From Diplolepis rosae (taxonomy: Eukaryota; Arthropoda; Insecta; Hymenoptera; Diplolepididae): a stretch of 64,000 nucleotides of DNA. A program made the position numbers and the translations under genes. Of the stretch, positions 1-12,121 are shown piece by piece. A model generated the notes under the pieces. It was not told the DNA's origin. It did not search any database and saw nothing but the letters and a program-made list of their open reading frames with translations. The DNA is taken from contig JAPYXD010000581.1 of assembly GCA_030998225.1 (NCBI GenBank), forward strand, positions 6,211,501 through 6,275,500, read 5' to 3'. Within the stretch, counting starts at the first letter, position 1. Each line of letters starts with the position of its first letter.

Positions 1-231
1 CATTTTGCCAATTTACAGTCGGTCGTGTTGAAATTTTAAGACGATAAAGAAGGTAAGTAAAGCTACAAATTCGATAAATTTGATTAAAATTGGAAAGAAA
101 TTGTTTGTGTAAGAGCGATTTGAATTTTGATATTTGCCGAATTTTGTTCGCTTAAGGGGATCCGCCACCTTAAGTATTTTTATTTTTTGACTTTAAAAGT
201 TCCATATAATTTATTTTATGTTTAGTACTTT

Positions 232-1480
232 CCCAGATAACAATCGTGCGCGGCACGACGCCCGCATGCCATGCAGGTCCAGTGTGCGAACGAGAATGCT
301 GCAATCTCGCACGCACTCTTCTAAAAGCGTGAGGCGCATATCAGTGCAACGCATATGCGTCACAGTACGCAATCACTCATGTAGGCATGCAAATTGATCA
401 AATGAGACGCACAGAAAATTGAGATATATTAAATTTAATAAACGCTGGTCACGTAACTTATTTCGTAGTATTTTCACAGAGCGAAATTTCGGATTTCATA
501 CAAAAAATTCTTAAATATATCTGTCACCTACAAATCTGTTTTATTTATTTATAAGAATTTTCCTAACATCAAAAAATATTCAATCTTTTGCGAAATTCGA
601 TTAAAGTGATTAATTTTACTTATACACTAATAAGATTTTGTAAATTTAAAAATTGTTGATGCCATAAATTTTGAGATATATATAAAACGGTAAGAGATAC
701 ACAAAAACGAATATAATTCTGAGGTTGTACTAAAAGTAGAGGTCCATAGACTACTTGAAAAGTTTAAATTAAAAAATTATTTGTTTAAAAAGTTTTTAGA
801 TTCTCAAAACGGCATTCAAAGAGATTGAATTTTGCTCATTCTCGGCTGCTATACTTCATAGATCTGAAAGAAATGGGATACATAAGGATTGAAACTTTTT
901 AATACCCATTTCAATTCTGACTGACTTTTTTCATGTGAATTAATTTTGGAACATGTAACAATTTAAGGCAAGAAATGGACTCTATAATTAAGTTATGATT
1001 GATGATGATCGTGTTGAAAGTTCCATGAAATGAGGTAGTCGTATTAAAATATGATTTGAGCACAAAAAATATTACATGCATAATTACATTATTCATGTAA
1101 AATATGAATGAATTAATTTCGAAAGTTTTATTTCATTTAAAAGATGTTAGTCATTGATATAATGTTACGATTTAATTGATGTTCATTCAATGTGTGTCTA
1201 ACAATTGTTATTGCTCTTCAAAATTTTTTGATAATAAAAAATTTGTTCGAATTATTTATTTTCCCATCTTTTTACCTGATAAAATTGATAATATTAAAAT
1301 AAATATATATATTTTTTGCAATTGCGCATTTTGGAAGCACACGTGCGAATCACAGCGTGCGAGACATATGCGTGGCAATGTCACGCGCACCTATGTGACC
1401 TCCTGAGTTCACCCGTGCGGATTAATCCTCACGCGTGCATGCGTCATGCCCCGCATTTCGCAGACACTTTATTTTCTGGG
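232..1480. mobile_element. 1.25-kb TIR element inserted in Pal-1 (CCCAGA ends)
   Basis: The ends are inverted: CCCAGATAACAA at the left and the complement of CCCAGAAAATAA at the right. The flanks read ACTTT and TTTATTTAG, while uninterrupted Pal-1 copies suggest ACTTTATTTAG, which implies a 3-bp TTT target duplication. Subterminal regions (235-420 and 1320-1465) are GC-rich and full of GCATGC, ACGCATATG and CACGCG words. The middle is AT-rich with no recognisable transposase, so the element is probably non-autonomous. A 3-bp duplication fits PIF/Harbinger or CACTA-type elements, but the ends do not settle which. Confidence 0.65.
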
Positions 1481-1563
1481 TTTATTTAGAAAAGTTTTGG
1501 GGTTTGTTAAAAATTCCAATAACTTTATGTATTTTTGAACTAAAAATTTTGGGCATTTTTTTG

Positions 1564-1960
1564 ACATAATCAGACGTTTCGGCTCTGATCGGAGCCCTCA
1601 TCAGTGATTTATTTAAATCTAAAAAATACAGAACAAGTTTTGTTAACATAGGATTTCTTGTATAAAATTTTAACAAGTAATTATCATTATGTTTTTACAT
1701 GTAGGTAAATAAATTTTGATATTACTTTAAGGTAAATATTTCATTCACATAACCTAAATATCCGGATACCAGAAAGCATTTTTTTGAACGGTTGGAATTA
1801 AGTGTCTAAGTATAAAAAAATATATTTTTAAATTGACATTCTTGCATGGAATTGTAGATTGAAATTTTTGGAAACGTCTGATTATGTAAAACTCTAAGTT
1901 TTTATTAACCTTGGACCCTAAAGCCAATTACCAACATCAACATATATCTTCAATATTTTG
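1564..1960. mobile_element. Hammerhead retroelement fragment inserted in Pal-1
   Basis: A core of about 270 bp (1604-1870) is repeated at 14301-14578. In this copy the core is flanked by a perfect 16-bp inverted pair, CATAATCAGACGTTTC at 1565-1580 and GAAACGTCTGATTATG at 1871-1886. The left member belongs to a full hammerhead motif on the minus strand. Downstream of the right member, at 1911, comes the tail word TTGGACCCTAAAGCC shared with the other ribozyme elements of the window. The right boundary near 1960, where Pal-1 resumes, is approximate. No reverse transcriptase frame is visible. Confidence 0.6.
1568..1609 (-). ncRNA. Hammerhead ribozyme motif 1 (GUC cleavage site)
   Basis: On the minus strand the order is AATCA, CTGATGA core, stem II (GGGCTC, six-base loop, GAGCC), GAAA, C-G of stem III, then GTC followed by TGATT. 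AATCA and TGATT give a perfect 5-bp stem I. Stem II pairs over five base pairs if one G next to the core is bulged. Stem III is A-U plus C-G with no loop, so a single molecule could hardly close it; a dimer could. Cleavage is predicted after the C of GTC. All invariant core bases of the hammerhead family are present. Confidence 0.78.
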
Positions 1961-2267
1961 GGATTATTTATTTTATTTGTAACATTTTCTCAGTCATGTT
2001 ACCTTATCGCCCATATCTAAAAAGTCGCCACACATTCTGAAGAGCAAAATAAAAAAAGAATCATGACAATTGGTTAAAAAACAAAATAGTTATTCAATGT
2101 CAAAAAATGTCAAAAAATTGCCCAAAATTTTTTGTTCAAAAATACATAAAGGTGTTGGAATTTTGAAAAAACTCCAAAACTTTTCTAAATAAAGGTATTA
2201 AACATAAAAAAAATTATATGGAAGTTCTAAACTTAAAAAATAAAAATATTAAAGTTTGTGAAGGGAA

Positions 2268-3959
2268 TAACTTTATGAATGTGTATAATTAAAGGTTTTT
2301 CAGTTCAATTAGGACACATAGCTACACTACGAATGGTCTTTGTTTAAAGTATCTGATAAAAAAATGTACGACTTTGAATGTTTGCATATTGAAAAAACGG
2401 TTTTTTTGCAATATCACAATAACAAGAGCTAATTGATCAGAATGATGGACATTTTTGGATTCAGCATGTCCAAATTGCTTTAGAAAAGTTGTTGTCTACC
2501 CTGCAGAAAAATGACTATTGACCAGTTTTATTGAAGGGTTGCAACGTAAATGAAATTTAGTGCCATTTTCGAACTTTTTACCAAATCTATACGACACATG
2601 GAAAAAATGTTGACAAACAAAGTTGATCGTTTTAAATAATTCTGCAAATTAGCTCTTGACCATTTTTTCATAAGAGTTATATATTTTCATTTATTTTATC
2701 TCAACAATTTTGAAAAATTAGTGTTTATTGATATCAATGAAAAGTAGAGTTCAGAATGAATTTTTTTAAATAAGTAATTTATATATTTTTATGATTTTAT
2801 TGTAAAAAATAGTATATATCTCAATAATTGTGGAAATATGATGCGCGAAAATAAGCGTCGGTAAGGTAGGGAACGGATAAGTGAGACATGGCCTTAAAGA
2901 GTATGAACAAGACAGAAATAAGTTTCATAATAATCAAGAACAAGATTTTAGAATCGAATATTCAAACTTATGCTGTCAGAAGGGTGAAAAATAGGAATAG
3001 AACAGAAGTGCTTTGTTTTAAGTGTTTCCTGTTAGTTTTCACACAGCTTGCCTAATTTGGAGAACATATGGATCTTCGCGGTAAAACTAATCGATTTTCA
3101 CTCGCTGCTGAAATCATTAAGGGAGTGTGTAATGAGAAAATGTGATTTATTGTATAAGTAGGGATTCAGGTCTAAATTATTTCACACAGAAACTTCCGGG
3201 AAGTAATTTTTTATATTGGAAAAAGGCCTTTCGTCATTTTTATAAAATATAACATTAGTTAATATTTTTTAGTAATTTCACAAACATTTCATTTAATTTT
3301 TAAAATCTTTAACTTTAGACATTTCAAGAAATAAAATATTTTGCAAGATAAGTCAACTAGATAAATATTAAATTTTTAAGATTTGTTATTGACAACCGAT
3401 TGATGATAAACTATGATAAAAAATATGACTTTTTCAAAAAAAATTTACAAATCTTATGTAGAGTTGAAATACTCAAAATCGAAGTCTTAAGCGAAATAAA
3501 AAAATAAATAAATTGAGCCATTTAGGCTTAATTCAGAAATACCATTGGAACCAATTCATTCAATCGTATTAAATACGACCGATTGATACCACCAATTGAA
3601 ACTCATGAAAAAATTAGCTTCAATGATGTTTCTGAACCAAATCAATCCGGTTTAATCAGAATCTATCGGATTCTATTGATTATTTCTATATGAGATGAAA
3701 AACAACGATTGAAAAACTCAGATTGTCCTAAACTTATGGACTTGAAAATAATACGATGGCAGATAGGATCGGAATAAGCCGGATATGTAATCGAATAGTG
3801 TATCTAGTCCTTATTCGGTCCGTAATATCAAGTCCGCACAAATAGCAAGTATACCCAGATTCTATTCAAAATAATACAATGCAATTATTTTAAACTAAGT
3901 TGAAAGTGGCATTTTATCCGCCTCTATGGGAAATGTATCAGGAACTCACATCAAGTGGC
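2268..3959. other. AT-rich stretch, no gene seen
   Basis: No convincing coding region, RNA gene or clear repeat boundary is visible. From about 3540 the sequence contains degenerate words like those of the ATCCGATT repeats at 9480 and 43090 (CAATCG, AATCGG, GATTGA). The rest is low-complexity A/T sequence. Confidence 0.5.
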
Positions 3960-5430
3960 TACATAAAATCCAATTATTAGCCAAAAGGAATCTTATTCGA
4001 CTTTATCCAGAACTCAAGTTGGGTGATTGTACCCATCTAAGATCCAAAAAGGGTTTTTAAGCAAAAATTACAAACGGGAAAGAAAGTTATTACGCGGATG
4101 GTATCTTATCCGGAATTTTTTAGAAACATGCATCAAGTGGTTATATCTGTACAATTTCCGCATAGAACCGAATAAGAGAGTGAATGGGAAAAGTATAATA
4201 CAAGTTTTCACTTAGAATAAAATATAATTATGAATCCTATCCGGTTCTATCGCAACCCACCCTATCCTATCAAGTTATATCACAACCTATACTTTTCTAT
4301 CGTATTATACCCGTTTATATAGGGTCCTATCTGTTTCTATTGAGCTCTACCCGGTTATATTGGATCCTATCTGTCTATATCGGATCCTATTCGTCGTTTT
4401 ACGCAGGTATAATTCTCCAGACTACCATTCAGATTCTATCCGGAACTTACGTTGGGTGATTGTACCAATCTAAGATACAAAAAGGGTTTTAATGTGGTAT
4501 CATCCGGTTTTTAAGCGAAAATTACGAACGGGAAAGAAAGTTATTACCCGGATGGTATCTTATCCGGAATTTTTTAGAAACATGCATCAAGTGGCGATAT
4601 CTGTACAATTTCCGCATAGAATCAAATAAGAGAGTGAATGGGAAGAGTATAATACAAGTTTTCGCTTAGAATAAAACAAAATTCTGAATCCTATCCGGTT
4701 CTATCGCAACCCACCCTATCCTATCAAGTTATATCACAACCTATACTTTTCTATTGTGTTATACCCGATTATATTGGATCCAATCTGTTTATATTGGATC
4801 CTATTCGTCGTTTTACGCAGGAATAATTCTCCAGACTTATAATAATCATAAAATCCTATTATTAGTCAAAATGAATCTTATTCGACTCTATCCGGAACTT
4901 ACGTTGGGTGATTATATCCATCTAAGATCAAAAACGGATTTCTATCTGTTACCATCCGGTTTTCAAGCGGAAATTACAAACGGGAAAAAAGTTTATTCGC
5001 CGGATGGCATCTTATCCGAAATTTTTTAGGAACATGCATCAAAGTGGCTATTTCCATCAAACTCGGCAACCGCATTTCTATCATTATTTATCCGCATTCT
5101 AAGGGACTATCAGAAAGATAAAATCAAATACATCGCCAGATTGAATCTGGCCATATCTATAGAATTTCCGCATAGAACCGAATAAGATAGCGTATGGGAA
5201 TAGTATAATTCAAGTTTTCGCTTAGAATAAAACAAAATTCTGAATTCTATCCGGCTCTATCGCAACCCATCCGCTCCTATTGGATCCTATCAAGTTATAT
5301 CACAACCTATACTTTTCTATCGTCTCATACCCGGTTATATTGGGTCCTGTCTCTTTCTATCGAGTTCTACCCGGTTATACCCGATCCTATCTGTTTCTAT
5401 CAGATCCTATTCGTAGTTTTACGCAGGGAT
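3960..5430 (+). repeat. Degenerate tandem repeat, three units of about 0.45-0.55 kb
   Basis: The word TATCACAACCTATACTTTTC recurs at about 4270, 4733 and 5299. The block containing TTGGGTGATTGTACC recurs near 4018 and 4452, and as a variant near 4903. Each unit holds many CTATCCGGTTCTAT-like words, so there is a short internal repeat inside the long one. Short open frames here are accidental products of the repeat. No known family is recognised. Confidence 0.75.
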
Positions 5431-5870
5431 GAATCTCCAAACAGTTCAACATGTATTTAACTAGATAAATTCTAGTATTAAGAACCCATATAGAAAATAA
5501 ACATTTACCAACATAGAATGATGAATGGATGCTGGCCATATGAGCCCAGGACACCAGGAATTGTAATCAGCGAAAAGCTACATAGATATATGACATGCAT
5601 ATGTAATCAAAGCTCGGTCTCGAAACGATAGGCGTTTGTAGGTAACCAATCGCGTCGCGTTAACGACCGAAACGCGCTACAGATGCGTGGTAATTTACAA
5701 TAATTATTGGTGGGTACCCGTCGGCTGATTCCCATGGATTTGGATTACGGGAAGACAGCACGCGGGTTCTGATCGGGAGTTTCCCGATTTGTGTGGAACC
5801 TGATACCTAGCCATGCAGAGGGTCATGAAATCAAGATATATGGTGCGATAGTTGGGGTGGCCAACATGTT

Positions 5871-5901
5871 CACCTCTCTCTCTCTTTCTCTCTCTCTCTT
5901 T
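5871..5901. repeat. CT microsatellite
   Basis: An interrupted run of CTCTCTCT with TTT breaks. It explains the serine/leucine-rich and arginine/glutamate-rich frames predicted across it. Confidence 0.9.
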
Positions 5902-6382
5902 TGCGCAATATCCCCTCTCCTCCCACTTTTCTTGCTTGGAGTCTACCACATCTATAGTTGCCGCCAAACATCCCCTTACATACACCCCCAATCCTCATAG
6001 CACGGATAATAAATATCGGTTGGCATACTCTTGGAAGCAAAAGATCGTTTGGAAAGGGGCTGGAGAACCTCGGCACGTGCGCACCATCCCAGATGACACC
6101 GTTTTTATTGGCACTGATGCCCGTTCGTGCTTAAGGCCAATCATGGCTATTGCTTATCCACTACGGATTCGCCGCACTTTGCACAACTTTCATGATATTG
6201 GGAAACTTTTAGGGTGGGCACACATTTTGGGAGATTTCAGATGATTTAACGATGATCCGAGGATTAGAGAGGTTAAGATCTTTGGACATTGTGCACTCAA
6301 CTGGAAAATTGAAATTGTTGTGGTCACCCGGTGATTCATTAGTCAAGTAGCATCTGAAATTGTTCCTACACGTAATTACTTT

Positions 6383-6397
6383 GGGGGGGGGGGGGGG
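6383..6397 (+). repeat. Run of 15 G
   Basis: An uninterrupted G run in an otherwise AT-rich stretch. A second run of the same length lies at 63976-63990. Exact length is uncertain in any sequencing method. Confidence 0.9.
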
Positions 6398-6469
6398 ATT
6401 TAAACTTTTATTTTTGCATTTTTTTAAAATTTTCTTAAATGATTGCATAATATCTCAAGAATATTGTGT

Positions 6470-6845
6470 CAAAATTTCATGTCGATCGGAGCATAATTGA
6501 CTCAAAATCTACTGGACCAATCATCTTGAAATTTTGCACAGTACTTCTTCACATCATTCACCAGATATACCTGGGAGTTTTTTTGTTTATTTTAATAATT
6601 ATTAATTTTACAATAACAAATCAGCCGATTTTTTCAGCGAAAATCGGTTTTTTAGCTTCCAAGTGCTACGAAAATTTGAAAAAAAAATCCTCCCAGGGTT
6701 ACCTCGAAAAACATCTCCTTTAACAAATGCATTTTGTTATTTTGTTTCAGATGATTCTGTTGTAAGTTATGATGTACACCGCGAAACGTCTTTTTTTCGC
6801 GGTGCCTCCAGAGATTTACTGTCACTCGCTCAATTTTCAATATTT
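6470..6845 (+). repeat. Dispersed repeat, partner of 21183-21400
   Basis: The block with CTCAAAATCTACTGGA, GAAATTTTGCACAGTACTTC and ACAATAACAAAT is repeated in the same order at 21193-21400. Both copies end with CACTCGCTCAATTTTCAATA. The copy here has an extra segment at 6660-6825 that contains a hairpin (CACCGCGAAA against TTTCGCGGTG). Confidence 0.75.
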
Positions 6846-6847
6846 TT

Positions 6848-7443
6848 ACATTCTCATCATGGATGAGAAGGTATTGGTTTTATGTGGAAAATGACTTGAA
6901 ATTTTTATCAAATCTTTACGTTTTGAGACCCCCTGAGTCCGAAAAAGGGCTTTTTACGAAAGTGTCTGTCTGTCTGTCTGTAGGTCGTGTGCGGCATAAC
7001 TCTCGATAGAATTATTAGATTGAATTGTGCTTTGGCACACTTTATCGGAGCCGAAAAAGTAAGGACAAGTTCATTAACCAGCCACATCCAATCAAAATTG
7101 AGGGATTGAGCACTACTTTTGTGTTTTTGAAAATATTTTTTTGAAAAAATCAAAAATTTCAATACTGGTTTTAGATAGTGCTAATAAATCTCTAAAAATT
7201 ATCCTGATAACATTTTTTGATTAAATCAAAATTAGAAATGTTACAGCATATTCAAATTCGAAAAAAGTCAATATCAAAATTCCATTTTCCAGTTAAATTA
7301 TACGAGATACGAAAAAACGTTATGATACAATATTATTTTCTACATAAAGACCTACAAATTTGAATTGTAACATTTTTTCATAAGATGTATATTTTTCTTT
7401 TTAATTTAAAAAAATACTATTGAAAATCCAAAATTCAATTTTT
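6848..7443 (+). mobile_element. HINE/DINE-like element, 5' fragment
   Basis: It starts with ACATTCTCATCATGG followed by GATGAGAAGG and carries a short GTCT microsatellite at 6965, then the conserved body also seen at 12621. It stops where an identical start appears at 7444, so two copies lie head to tail. A short subterminal inverted repeat, GTCY microsatellite, T-rich insertion site and 3' hairpins are features known for DINE-1/HINE elements. The class assignment is inferred from these features only. Confidence 0.6.
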
Positions 7444-9115
7444 ACATTCTCATCATGGATGAGAAGGTATTGGTTCTATGTGAAAAATGACTTTCGAAAT
7501 TTTCATCAAATCTTTACGTTTTGAGACCCCCTGAGTCAGAAAAAAGGGTTTTTACGAAAGTGTCTGTCTGTCTGTCTGTCTGTCTGTCAGTCTGTCTGTC
7601 TGTCTGTCTGCCTGTCTGTCTGTCTGTCTGTCTGTAGGTCGTGTGCGGCATAACTCTCGATAGAATTATCAGATTTAATTGAGCTTTGGTAGACTTTGTC
7701 TAATATAGTTTCTGATAAAACGTAAGTTTTTCTTTTTAATTTAAAAAAATACGATTTTTCAAAAATATTTTCGAATATTTTATTTTATTTATAACTGTTT
7801 TGCAGTCATGTTACTTTATTTTACATACCCAAAAAGTTGATATACATTGTAAGGAACAAAATAAAAACAGAATCATGACAATTGGTTGAAAAACGAAAAT
7901 GTTATGGGATTCCTCATCAAAATCGGCGAAACTCCGGAACAAAACACAAGTCCCCATAAATCAAATATATAATAGTACTTTCGATTTCGAGGAATCTATT
8001 AGTATTATAAAAACAAAGGGTTGACGACTTCAATCAAGAGAAAATTGCGAGAAAAGTACAGAATATAAAAAACTACCTCGAGGTGAAACTAATAAATTTT
8101 TACTATCACTTTTTTGTGCTCAAACCACCTTAAACTCCCTTTTCCGTACGTTGTGATTTTCCGTGTTTGTTGCAAAATATGTTTGAATAAAATCTAAAGT
8201 ATTAGACACAGGCATTTCAAATTTTTACTACTTATTCTTTATTATATTATCAATATTTTTGGGTATGGAAAGCACTCTAGCTAGAAAAATAACTACAAAT
8301 TTGTTCTTTGTATTTTGGGGTATTTTTATTTATTCTTTTATATTATTTGTAACTTTTTTTTCACTCATGTTACCTTATTTTCCATAACCAAAAAGTAGCT
8401 ATACATTATAAGGAACAAAATAAAAAAAGAATCATGACAATTGGTTGAAAAATAAAATAGTTATTCAATGGCAAAAAATGTCAAAAAAATGCCAACAATT
8501 TTTAGATTAAAAATACATAAAGTTCTGTGGACAAGATAACTTTTGATAGAATTATCGGATTGGATTGAAATTTGGCACACCTTTTGAGGGCCCAAAAATA
8601 AAGAACGAGTTTGATAACCAGCCATTTTAAACCAATGGTTCTGGTTTTATCAATAAAAATCGTTTTTGTAAATTCAAACATTCCATTTTTCAGCCAAAAT
8701 ATACAGGATACGACATTAATGTTAAGAATCATAATTCTTTAATTCAAAGAGATCTTAACATTTTTAGATGACCATTTTCTCATAGAAGTTATATTTTTTG
8801 ATTATTGATCAAAAATGTTATTAAAAATAAAAACTTTTGGTTTCCAGAAAATCTATACGAGATACGGAAAAAAATTTCTAGCCATAAGTGTTCATCTCAA
8901 GAAGATATTCAAATTTACTTCAGAACGCTTTTTGTTCGAACATGTAGTTTTCGTTTTAATTGTAAAATACGTTATCAAAAATGAAAAATTCTATTTTGCA
9001 TGAAATCTATGCGATATACGAAAAAATAGTTGGGAAAGAAAATTGTTCAAAACAGAAACAAATTTAGTAATTTGTATCTAATTGACATAGAACACCGAGC
9101 GCAAAGCGAGATTAT
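7444..9115 (+). mobile_element. HINE/DINE-like element with a Pal-1-derived interior
   Basis: The start is the same ACATTCTCATCATGG end. The body is interrupted at about 7690-8515 by sequence including Pal-1 arm fragments (7745-7900 and 8325-8515). The downstream part holds degenerate units of about 120 bp built around a phrase like ATATACGAGATACGAAAAAA. The right end carries CGAGCGCAAAGCGAG at about 9096, a mutated form of the GC hairpin block of intact copies. No coding capacity is visible. Confidence 0.55.
7559..7636 (+). repeat. GTCT microsatellite
   Basis: About 19 units of TGTC with three point changes. It lies at the conserved position inside the HINE-like element, where the other copies have four to six units. 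Confidence 0.95.
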
Positions 9116-10709
9116 TTTTTAAAATTTCTTTATTCGTAAGTAAAAGTATTGATTACTATGTAGATAAAATTTCAGGACTCAATTCAAAATATTTTTAATT
9201 TTTGTAAAAAGGCCAAAGCGATCATCAAATGTTTTCGAAACTTTAAACGCGTTTTTCTAAAAATCACTCATTAGAGACGGCGCAGGTGAATTAAATTCGT
9301 ATAAATTAAAATTGTACTGGTTTTTAATTTAATTTGTTTAATTTTTAAAACTGTACTGATTTTTTCAGATTGAATTTAAAGTGCACGCAAAATTTATGCG
9401 AATTAAAAAGATACTTGAGATAATTTCGAAATAAATTTCTAGTGAATGCAAAACCTGGAAAAAATTTTGGAGAGGAATTCATTCCTAGGCATTCCAAAAC
9501 AATCCGAAAAACCTTTTTGATCTTGTTTGATGAAAATCGATTAAAAACCCATCCGACTTAATTCGATTTATTCCGGTTCAATCCAAGACTTCAATCCAAA
9601 TTAATCCAAAACAAGTTTAAAATCCAAATTAATCTGAATAAATCCGAACTCGGGTTGATTTGGATCAAATTTTCAATCCGAATAAGTTCGAATAAATCCA
9701 AGGTCGGAATGATTCGGATTTAAAATGTGTTTTGAATCAATCTGAGCTTGGATTGATTCGGATTGATGCCTCGGATTTGACCGGAATGAATCGTATTGAG
9801 TCAGATTGATTTTTAACCGATTTTCTTCGAACGAGATTTCGTTTTACGGATTGCTTCGGAAGCAGACTGACGCGGATTAAATTTCAAGTGGATGCATGGA
9901 TTCGGATAGTTTGAAATTGTGCCTCGCATTGGCCTCCAATTAACTCAGATTGCATTTAAAATGGACTTACGTATTAAGACAAATTGGAAAGATGCCTGGG
10001 TTCATTCGTATAAAATTCCGAATGGATCCACTGACTCAAAGAGATTGAAATTGTGATTTGGATTGATTTCAAAATCATGGAACTCACTTTAGAAATATCA
10101 CAGAAATGTCTGTCAAATTCACATTATTAAGAAAATTCCTATTTTGCAAACCTATTAGTTATTTCTGTTATATTCACAGAAAACTGAAAGAATTCGTAAT
10201 TTTTCTTGTGTTTCTGTATGATTATATTTAAGATTGCAAACCTAAACTAAAATTATTTCAGTTACATCCTTGGTTCTAATATAATCCACACAGAAAAAAA
10301 TCTCTTACATTTACTAAGTTTATTAGTTAAGTTATTGACTTGTGAACTCAGTAAATTTAACAGATTTTTCTCTCCGCGATTGCCTCTGATAGTAATTAAA
10401 TAAAAACTAAAGAATTAATTAACAGATGGTCCCAGTGTCAAAAGCTATCGTGTTTTTGATTTGTGGTTAAGCATTTTCAAATGATTTTGCCTCTTGTCTG
10501 TAATTTCAGAAGGCGGCAAAGTTCCGAAAGGGCCTCGCGTGTTTTCATGCCTCCTATTTATTTTATTAACGGCCGAAATAATGAAACCTTCAGCCACGAA
10601 CTCGAAATTAGTGGAAGATTTTTTTTATCTATAACACTCCCGATGGACATTGCATATATGATTCTTATTGCATCGTTACTATATTTTTGTAAATCTCATT
10701 CTCAAATTA
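9116..10709. other. AT-rich stretch with ATCCGATT-type repeats at 9480-10040
   Basis: From 9480 to 10040 there are dozens of short alternating words such as AATCCAAATTAATCC, TTCGGATTGATTCGG and their complements, so the region can fold on itself many times. Related sequence occurs at 43090-43410. The rest holds no recognisable feature; an 88-codon frame at 10463-10729 has no recognisable domain. Confidence 0.5.
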
Positions 10710-11367
10710 AGGGGATCCGCCACCTTTAATATTTTTCTTTTTTGACTTTGGAACTTCCATATAATTGTTTTCATGTACAGTACCTTTTTTTAGAAAGCTT
10801 CTGGCGTTTTTAAAAAATTCCAGCAAATTTATGTATTTCTAAACTAAAAATTTTGAGTTTTGTGGGCATTTTATGCCATTTTTTTTACTTTGAATAACTT
10901 TTTTTGTTTTTTAACCAATTGTAATTATTCATTTTTTGTTTTGTTCCTTACAATGTGTAGCAACTTTTTGGGCATGAAAAATAAGGTAACATGATTAAAA
11001 AATAGTTACAAATAAAATAAAATAAAAAAATCAAGAAAAATATCCTGAAATATAAAAAAAAAATTGTGTAGTTATTGTTTTAGCTAGAGTACTTTCCATA
11101 AACAAAAAGTTGCTACACATTTTAAGGAACAAAATAAAAATAGAATCATGAGAATTGGTTAAAAAACAAAAAAGTTATTCAATTTAAAAAAATGTCATAA
11201 AAATGCCCAAAAAACTCAAAATTTTTAGTTTAAAAATACATAAAGGTGCTGGAATTTTCAAAAAAACAACCTAGAGCCTTTCTAAATAAAGGTACTGAAC
11301 ATAAAAAAATGACATGGAAGGTCTAAACTCAAAAAATAAAAATATTAAGTTGGTGGATCCCTTTAAG
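10710..11367. mobile_element. Pal-1 foldback MITE, copy B (intact)
   Basis: Two arms of about 328 bp (10710-11037 and 11040-11367) are inverted copies of one another. The ends are TTAAGGGGATCCGCCACC and the complement of TTAAAGGGATCCACCAACTT. The centre is an AT-rich turn. It is non-coding and would extrude or transcribe as a long hairpin. This copy is the reference for the broken copies at 152 and 12311. Confidence 0.85.
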
Positions 11368-12121
11368 CACGAAAATGATAAAAGAAATGCAAAGTGTTAT
11401 TTCTTTTAATTCGAAGTCAACATCACTTTGTTCGTTTGTCGGTAAACCGTCACATCACTGAGTATTGCGGGATTTCCAGAAACATTTAAAGAACACGTGT
11501 TTGCGGTTTAAATTTTTACACTTTTTTATTTGTGTCGGTTACTTTTAAAAGAAAGTTAGGCCCTCATTTTCATCCTGATACGACAGTTGTCATGCGAGCT
11601 TCAGTTTCTCAATGATAAGCTGTCAGGTCCTTTAGAATTTGGCCTCGGGCCCCGATGCATTTACGCCTTTTTTCCAACCCATTAAGGCCTTCTACCTTAT
11701 TGTCGAACACGTTCGCCTTGGGGCCCAGATCCACACTTTTTACTTTAATGGACTCTATTTCCGTTTTTAGAAACATGCTACGCTTTCGAAATATATTACT
11801 ATTACCTATTTAGAAATACGGTCTACTCAGGAACATATTATTATAATTCATACATATCTTCAGAATTTATACTTCGTGCGTTACATGATCAATATTGTCT
11901 CAAAATCGGAGCATATTTTATGCAGGAAACATTAAAAAGAACGTTTATAAGTCTAATTGGCAAGTTTTAGAGTTTTTTGGGACTAAAATATCAGCAAATT
12001 CAATTTTGGGCCCAAAAATTGTATTGGGGCCCAAATAGGCCCAGATGGGGGTATAATACCTTATCTGGTCGACAATTATTGTGTCTTTTCCGACAAATCA
12101 ATTTTCCCCGGATAATGCTAA
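11368..12121. other. Stretch without a recognised gene, GGCCC words
   Basis: Base composition is more balanced than in neighbouring repeats. Words such as TTGGGCCC and GGGGCCCAGAT recur at 11640-12050 and again near 16725, suggesting a small dispersed repeat. No coding frame is convincing. Confidence 0.4.

Larger units (their letters stand above)
152..2267. repeat. Pal-1 foldback MITE, copy A, split by two insertions
   Basis: The left arm starts with TTAAGGGGATCCGCCACC and runs to about 231, resumes at 1481-1563, and the right arm returns inverted at about 1960-2267. The same arms are seen uninterrupted at 10710-11367, so the element is a non-coding palindrome whose halves pair over about 330 bp. 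The first break is a CCCAGA-ended insertion and the second a hammerhead-ribozyme fragment. Joining the flanks of the first break restores the reading seen in the intact copy. The superfamily is unknown because the insertion-site duplication is not clear. Confidence 0.75.
5431..6469. other. Low-repeat stretch of near-balanced base composition
   Basis: Between about 5640 and 6240 the DNA is less AT-rich than its surroundings and does not match other parts of the window. Frames on both strands stay open for up to 130 codons, but they overlap one another and a CT microsatellite, and none has a recognisable domain. It could be a fragment of a host regulatory or exonic region, or a single-copy transposon piece. 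Confidence 0.4.

Noticed and set aside
5704..6244. Overlapping frames of 95 and 130 codons
   Set aside because: They overlap on opposite strands across a CT microsatellite, and none has a recognisable motif.
6776..6816. GAAACGTC near TGATG, suggesting a seventh hammerhead
   Set aside because: The TGATG lies outside a CTGATGA context, no stem II closes before GAAA, and the segment is explained by a simple hairpin (CACCGCGAAA/TTTCGCGGTG).
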